Shown in pieces: positions 59,242 to 64,000 of a stretch of 64,000 nt of DNA. The DNA comes from Terebella lapidaria. Taxonomy: Eukaryota; Annelida; Polychaeta; Terebellida; Terebellidae. The notes under the pieces were generated by a model. That model ran no database searches. It saw nothing but the letters and a program-made list of their open reading frames with translations, and was not told the DNA's origin. How positions within the stretch are numbered: the first letter of the stretch is position 1; each line of letters starts with the position of its first letter. A program made the position numbers and the translations under genes. The stretch is taken from NCBI GenBank assembly GCA_949152475.1, contig OX424560.1, forward strand, positions 23,251,106 through 23,315,105. Reading direction: 5' to 3'.

Positions 59242-60339
59242 ATGAACACACCAACTCTGCAGATCATTGAGATACCCGCATTTGCAGACGAAGATTTCGG
59301 GGACGTTCCAGATTTCGACTTGGCTGACTTTCTGCCCCTTGAAGTCGACAAGATGAGCGACCCACCTACCAAGATAGACAAGCCTGACCGGAAGCGGGAG
59401 CGCTCGAGGAGCCGGGAGCGTCGTGAGGAGCCCCGAGGAGGTCGACGGTCCCCTGCCCGGAAGTTGTCTACCGAGAGAGGGCGACGCTGGTGCAGCCCCT
59501 GCCGGATCCACGTGACGGCATCCAACTTTAGCCGACACGTGGCGACCAAACACACGCAGAAGGAGGGGCGGCACCTCTGCAAGATGTGCAGCCAGCGATT
59601 CGCCCGCCGAGCCGACAGAGACCGGCATGAGACGTCGCATGCCAGCGGCAACACCCTCAAGCCAGGGCGGAGGAGGACGACGACCGACACGCCCGTGTCC
59701 GACCCCCGAGATGGTCCGGCTACTGTGTCTGCCCCTGAGCTGAAGACTGTCAGCTTTGCGGCCAGCGGGACGACCAGCTCCACGCCATCAAGCCCCCGGG
59801 AGGACGCCCCCAGGTCAGAGGACGCCCCAGACCCCGAGGACGACCCCCCGAATAGCGAAGAGGAACCGGAGTCTCAGCAGGAGCGGAGAGAGGCGGAATC
59901 CCCGGAGGCCCCCACCCCCGAGGACGACGGACCCCCCGTTCCCAGAGACTCGGCCCCTACCTACAAGCCCCTAGACCTGAGTTGGTACCTCAAGCCCGTT
60001 CCGGAGGAGGAGGACCAACTGCGACCGTATGTGGAGGGCCTGGGCAGAGCGGTCACTGCCGGAGAGAAGGCCCTGGAGGACCTGGCGTCCACGATAGCCA
60101 TGGGACGACGCCACCTCACCCAAGCGGAGGCTCGGCTCCAAGCCAAGGAGGAGCAGAGACAGCTCGAGGCCGAGGTGCTGCAGCTGCGAGGGGAGGCCTC
60201 TCAATGAGAGAAGAGCCACCGGAAGGAGCTGCGGGCCCACGTCCGAGAGACTAAGCTGCTCCGGGAACAGCTCCGAGCATACACAGACACTCGGGACAGG
60301 CTGGCGGAGACGTCCGAAAGCGAGGTGGATCGCCAGTGA
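59242..60339 (+). pseudogene. Extra zinc-finger ORF of retroelement 2 (about one break)
   Basis: Very close to the element 1 protein across the acidic N-terminus, basic region, both C2H2 fingers, Pro/Glu-rich centre and coiled coil. The zinc ligands are all present. About one break is present in the C-terminal part. The near-identity is expected from recent common origin and does not by itself show selection. Confidence 0.85.
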
Positions 60340-60459
60340 AGTGGAGGGAGAGAGCCCTGTAAACAACAGACAGGCAGGAAAAGACGAAGAAGGAGGAAGA
60401 AGAGAAAAGAAGAGAGAGAAAGGATCAACGGGGACGTTGATCTCCAGAAAGGGTGGAGT
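60340..60459 (+). other. 3' untranslated segment with hairpin and purine-rich tracts (element 2)
   Basis: Contains the same 8-bp stem with GGGA loop (60423-60442) and the purine-rich tract before the 3' LTR as element 1. Confidence 0.7.
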
Positions 60460-61354
60460 TGTAACAAAACCATGCAACTGCCGCGCTGAAACGTTCGTTA
60501 GGAACGGTCACGTGATCTACAAAGTCCACTTGCGAAGACACCGTTCGCGGAAGAACCGTTCGCGGAAGCACGATTGCGGAAGCATCATCAGCGGAAGCAT
60601 CGTTCGCGGAAGAACCGTTCGCGGAAGCACGATTGCGGAAGCATCATCAGCGGAAGCATCAGTCGCGGAAGCACCGTTCGCGGAAGAGGAGCCTTCGCGG
60701 AAGAACCGTTCGCGGACGCAGTCTTCACCACGTGGAGAAGAGTGCGGAAGATACGTTCGCGGACGAAGATGCGCACGCAGCCACCCTGGCTATATAAGGG
60801 AGAGCGGACGGCCGCTCTGAGAGCACTGCAACAGCGACATCGACCGTGGGGAGATCGTCACCGCCACAGCCAAGGGACTCGACGAACTCCGTGCGGACGA
60901 CTCCTTCTTCAGGGCCTTAGAGTCAACCGGGATTAGACCGACTACCTGGAGAAACCATTCGACTAAACGGGACGGGAAACTTCAACGGGAAGGGACAGAG
61001 AGACGCCGCCGGCTAAGAACTCTTTTTAGTTGTGCCCTCGTGCACTATTTATTTTTGAAATGTGATCATACAGTGCTCCATGTCTGAACTTCATATTTGT
61101 ACGTCACGTGGGTGACCAGCCATACAATTGTAAGTTGATTTGATGTATATAAATCTTCAATTTATTTACATCTGAGTTGCTTCTTGCCTAAGTGAAGCCG
61201 GTAAGCTACGGAGTGATGATACACCAGCGTTGGGGAACACCAATTTAGTGACGGCTCTCGAATCACAACGAGCGGGAGTTACATAAAGTCTATACGATCA
61301 GAGAAACCAGGTTTTTTGGGCCACACCGAAAACAAGTCATTACCAAACGTCACA
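60460..61354 (+). repeat. 3' LTR of retroelement 2
   Basis: 895 bp, TGTAAC to GTCACA, followed by the TTAC duplication at 61355-61358. The array is at 60544-60765 and the TATA box at 60791-60798. Confidence 0.95.
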
Positions 61355-61358
61355 TTAC

Positions 61359-62210
61359 CACCAGAATGACGATTATATGGGAGCCCTAAGACTCGCGAAC
61401 CTGGTGTCAAGCGTTCTGATATCACATCCAAGTCTCAGAAGAAATTTAATTATACAACTGAACTAGGACAAAGACTTTTGTGTTGTGTTTTTCTTTTCTT
61501 AACTGTCCAACATTGGTATGTTTTTTGGCACAACAGCCATCGCTTCTAAATAGGAGATTCCTACCTAAGTTGTTGAAACTCACAGTCGTAAAGTGTGACA
61601 AACAAACATAACCCTTACGAACAACCGAAGTATGGTATACTGCGCTCTATTACTGCTCCTTCACTAAATACATGCCTTTATATCCTGATGGAAAATAGAC
61701 GAAATTGCAGTAGGGAAGTGATTTACCATGCAATCAATTTGAACTTTGACGTGAGCGGTGTGTCCATTTAAAACTATCGGAGGTGATTTGCACCCAGTTG
61801 ACGTTTGCAATCTCACTTAGCGTCTTGGGGTGCCTAGTGAGAACGTAACTTTGGATGCGATTATTGGAGAGATTCCAGCCCGTCTTCGACGGATGATTCT
61901 CATCAGACTTGTTGATTGGGACACATGTAAACATTGACCATGACAGTTTCTCCAAAGCTGACATGGTTGTTTGACTTCACTGTTATGACTGATATATAGA
62001 TCTACATTGTAGTTTTACCACAGGATATTCACAAACAGTGACTTGGTTTCTTAGTTTTGCATTCTAACAATATCACGCGCCCATAAAGCGACCCTTTAAG
62101 AATAGCTTAAACATTGATGGTATATCCTACATATACATGTACAGCCGTCAAATCGGGTATCCCAACAAAATGGAAATCTGTTTGTCTAATATGCAGTGAA
62201 GTCAGACATC
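61359..62210 (+). repeat. Old repeat unit, first blocks, no gene seen
   Basis: The block with GTGAGCGGTGTGTCCATTTA and AACATTGACCATGACAGTTT (about 61750-61950) and the block near 62150 match the start of the old unit at about 32250-32650. No gene is supported. Confidence 0.6.
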
Positions 62211-62462
62211 TATGGAGGCGCAGTGCCTCGATAAATCGACTTAGCTATCTCGTTAAATCTACTTAATATTTCGTTAAGTCGACTTACTATCTTGTTGAAA
62301 CGACTTAATATTTTTTTCTTCCCTGGAGCGCTGTGCTGCCATAGGGGAAAAATATTAAGTCGTTTTATCGAGATACTAGATCGATTTAACGAGAAAATAA
62401 ATCGTTTTAACGAGATAATATCTCGTTGAATCGACTTAATTATCTCGCTAAATCAAATTATG
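62211..62462. mobile_element. Fold-back element IV, TCGTTAAATCGACTTA word array
   Basis: Begins TATGGAGGCGCAGTGCCTC. A partly complementary end, GAGCGCTGTGCTGCCATA, stands at 62326-62343. Words such as ATCTCGTTAAATCG and AAGTCGACTTA run in both orientations on either side. A T-rich spacer ATATTTTTTTCTTCC precedes the inner end. The right limit is uncertain; it may be one element to 62343 followed by a partial second one. Confidence 0.6.
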
Positions 62463-64000
62463 ACTAAATCAAAGTGGACTCTGCCAAATACATCTAATAC
62501 ACATTCGGCTTTTTTCAAGGATTTTATGTATATATAAACAGCGATTGATAAGTTTAATAGTTACTTCTTAACTTTGCACGAAATCAATTCTGCTACATAC
62601 CCTTCCATATACATGTACTACAACAGATAATGTCGACATGACACGTGCTGTGTTATGCAATGATTATGCAGATTTCAGTTAGACATTTCAGTTCAACTTA
62701 CCTCTTCACCATTGGCGGTTTAATTGGAGGATTAAATGGAACATGTGTATAGGGTCTGGGAAGTTAACATCTGTGGGTTTGTTTTTTTACTACAGGGTGT
62801 GGAAACACTATTGAATATACAAGTCGACAATAACAACTTTCTAAAAACAACCCGTTTTCTTGTAGTCCGGTCTAATTTGTCAACTTACCAAGAACTGTTA
62901 GATCAATGCTAACAAAAAGTATTTGTTCAATACACTATATACTTTGCACTGTTTACGTGCTGGTATGCAAAAAAGACAACAACACTAAGCGATGAAGCCG
63001 AATTTCAATACATATATTGTTGTGTAGGCGCGGTGTTTTCTCAATTCTTTTTTTATGGTCCCTCAATGCTCATATTTGAACTAAAGTTTCTCATCTGTGG
63101 ATATAATACACAGTTATGTCAGAATACCCAGATGTTGGCCACTAGAGAATACACGCTTGATCAGGTGTGTCAAACATTAAATCAATCCCATTTCGTCTAT
63201 TATCAGACGTTTGATCGATTTTCTCTGGTGTCTTCTGTCCAGTAAAAGGTTGAGAGGATGGTGGTCAATTTGTAATGTACACATGACAACACATGGGAAT
63301 AGGTCAGGGCAGGACACGGGTCAACTGGGGAGAATCAATAGAATTGTGCATGTATCAGACAATATAATTAAGTCAATAGAATTGGGAATGTATTAAATTC
63401 ATTTGAATGAATGAGTGACATCTGCCAAATGGGATAATGTATATGTGCGCTGTTATGTATAGCGTTCACAAGATCAATCAACGTATGACTATTAATATTA
63501 TCATTGTTTTCATTATTCCGTGAATCACCAAGAAACGTATCAGCGTCCGAAACATTACACAACTAAACCTGACCAAATACCATGTGAAGCATGCTTGTAG
63601 TTTCTACAATAGCTGTCTGGCTGTCTTCCCGTATTATCGATATGGTAATATTTATGTAACTATGTGTGTACGCCATTTGTTAAGAAAGGAAGGAGATCAC
63701 AAGCACGTGTTACTATAGAAAACAGCAGGACCATGTTTGCTCAGACACAAGTTCACAGCTGGTCAGTTCAAAAAGGCAAAACATGTTCGTGGAGAAAAAT
63801 GAACAAGCAGTCGCGTTCATAATAGAAACTAGCAGTGCAAATCCATTGCAAATGTTTTGTACCAGTACCATTCATATTTTGCTGCCTGATACGTTGGAGG
63901 AGGAACAAGTGAATTTGTTCGTATGAGTTATTAAGTATAGTGCAAGGCAAAAGACACCTTCGTATTCTCAGTATTTTCATATATGTCTAGACCGCACGAA
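62463..64000 (+). repeat. Old repeat unit, later blocks, runs off the window
   Basis: Blocks in order: CAGACGTTTGATCGATTTTC near 63205, AGGTTGAGAGGATGGTGGTC near 63247, and CAAGCACGTGTTACTATAGA near 63700, ending in the block that precedes the CTCCACTTCC block elsewhere. Short frames here have no family support. Confidence 0.6.

Larger units (their letters stand above)
53089..61354 (+). mobile_element. Retroelement 2: shorter Ty3/gypsy copy of the same family
   Basis: 8.3 kb with the same plan as element 1. Its two LTRs look identical over 895 bp and differ from the element 1 LTRs at about five positions. Gag looks whole, the extra ORF is slightly broken, and pol is badly broken with several breaks and little recognisable RT-to-integrase sequence. 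LTR identity makes it as young as, or younger than, element 1. Confidence 0.95.

Noticed and set aside
1-64000. tRNA, rRNA or other conserved RNA genes
   Set aside because: I looked for tRNA B-box and rRNA-like stretches by eye and found none. A covariance-model scan would be needed to exclude them fully.

Overview
The window is eukaryotic, non-coding-looking DNA from an animal, most likely a marine invertebrate. The evidence is an AT-rich background packed with decayed repeats, a CR1/L2-type LINE, many short inverted-repeat DNA elements and two Ty3/gypsy LTR retrotransposons. The species cannot be named from sequence alone. I see no convincing host protein-coding gene, tRNA, rRNA or CRISPR array. 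Almost everything that can be annotated is a mobile element or a large repeat.

The two retrotransposons are members of one young family: element 1 at 21317-31709 and element 2 at 53089-61354. Both have 895-bp LTRs and 4-bp target-site duplications, and a primer-binding site matching tRNA-His. Element 1 carries a broken gag, a nearly whole pol and an apparently whole extra ORF. Element 2 carries a whole gag, a badly broken pol and a slightly broken extra ORF. The extra ORF (29597-30694) looks like a transcription factor: acidic N-terminus, basic stretch, two C2H2 zinc fingers and a C-terminal coiled coil. It lies behind its own TATA box and behind eight copies of the word TTCGCGGAAG. The same word fills the LTR U3 upstream of the LTR TATA box, and it also recurs through the 5' part of gag in all three reading frames. 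LTR promoter, internal promoter and encoded DNA-binding protein together suggest a self-regulated retroelement, architecturally like the Tas/internal-promoter circuit of foamy viruses. This is the most interesting system in the window.

The rest is a mosaic of an old repeat unit of about 3 kb, recognised by landmark blocks in a fixed order. It occurs on the minus strand near 3.5-5.1 kb and on the plus strand at about 6.6-7.8, 9.7-12.3, 14.6-15.2, 16.7-20.5, 32.2-35.3, 39.9-43.7, 44.9-50.4 and 61.7-64.0 kb. On top of this lies a younger direct duplication. Copy A (15957-39162) and copy B (39163 to about 52060) are about 99 percent alike over their first 8 kb (element 1 excluded) and clearly less alike after that. 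Copy A and copy B act as filled and empty sites for each other. This exposes element 1, a 454-bp fold-back element and a 985-bp TTAA element as insertions in A, and a 417-bp TTAA MITE and a 2.3-kb LINE as insertions in B. The pair may be a true tandem duplication or two haplotypes joined in assembly.

Smaller elements include two copies of a 124/125-bp MITE with 8-bp duplications and a 1000-bp terminal-inverted-repeat element carrying TCAAGGTCA nuclear-receptor half-sites. There are also four fold-back elements whose interiors are arrays of short words in both orientations.
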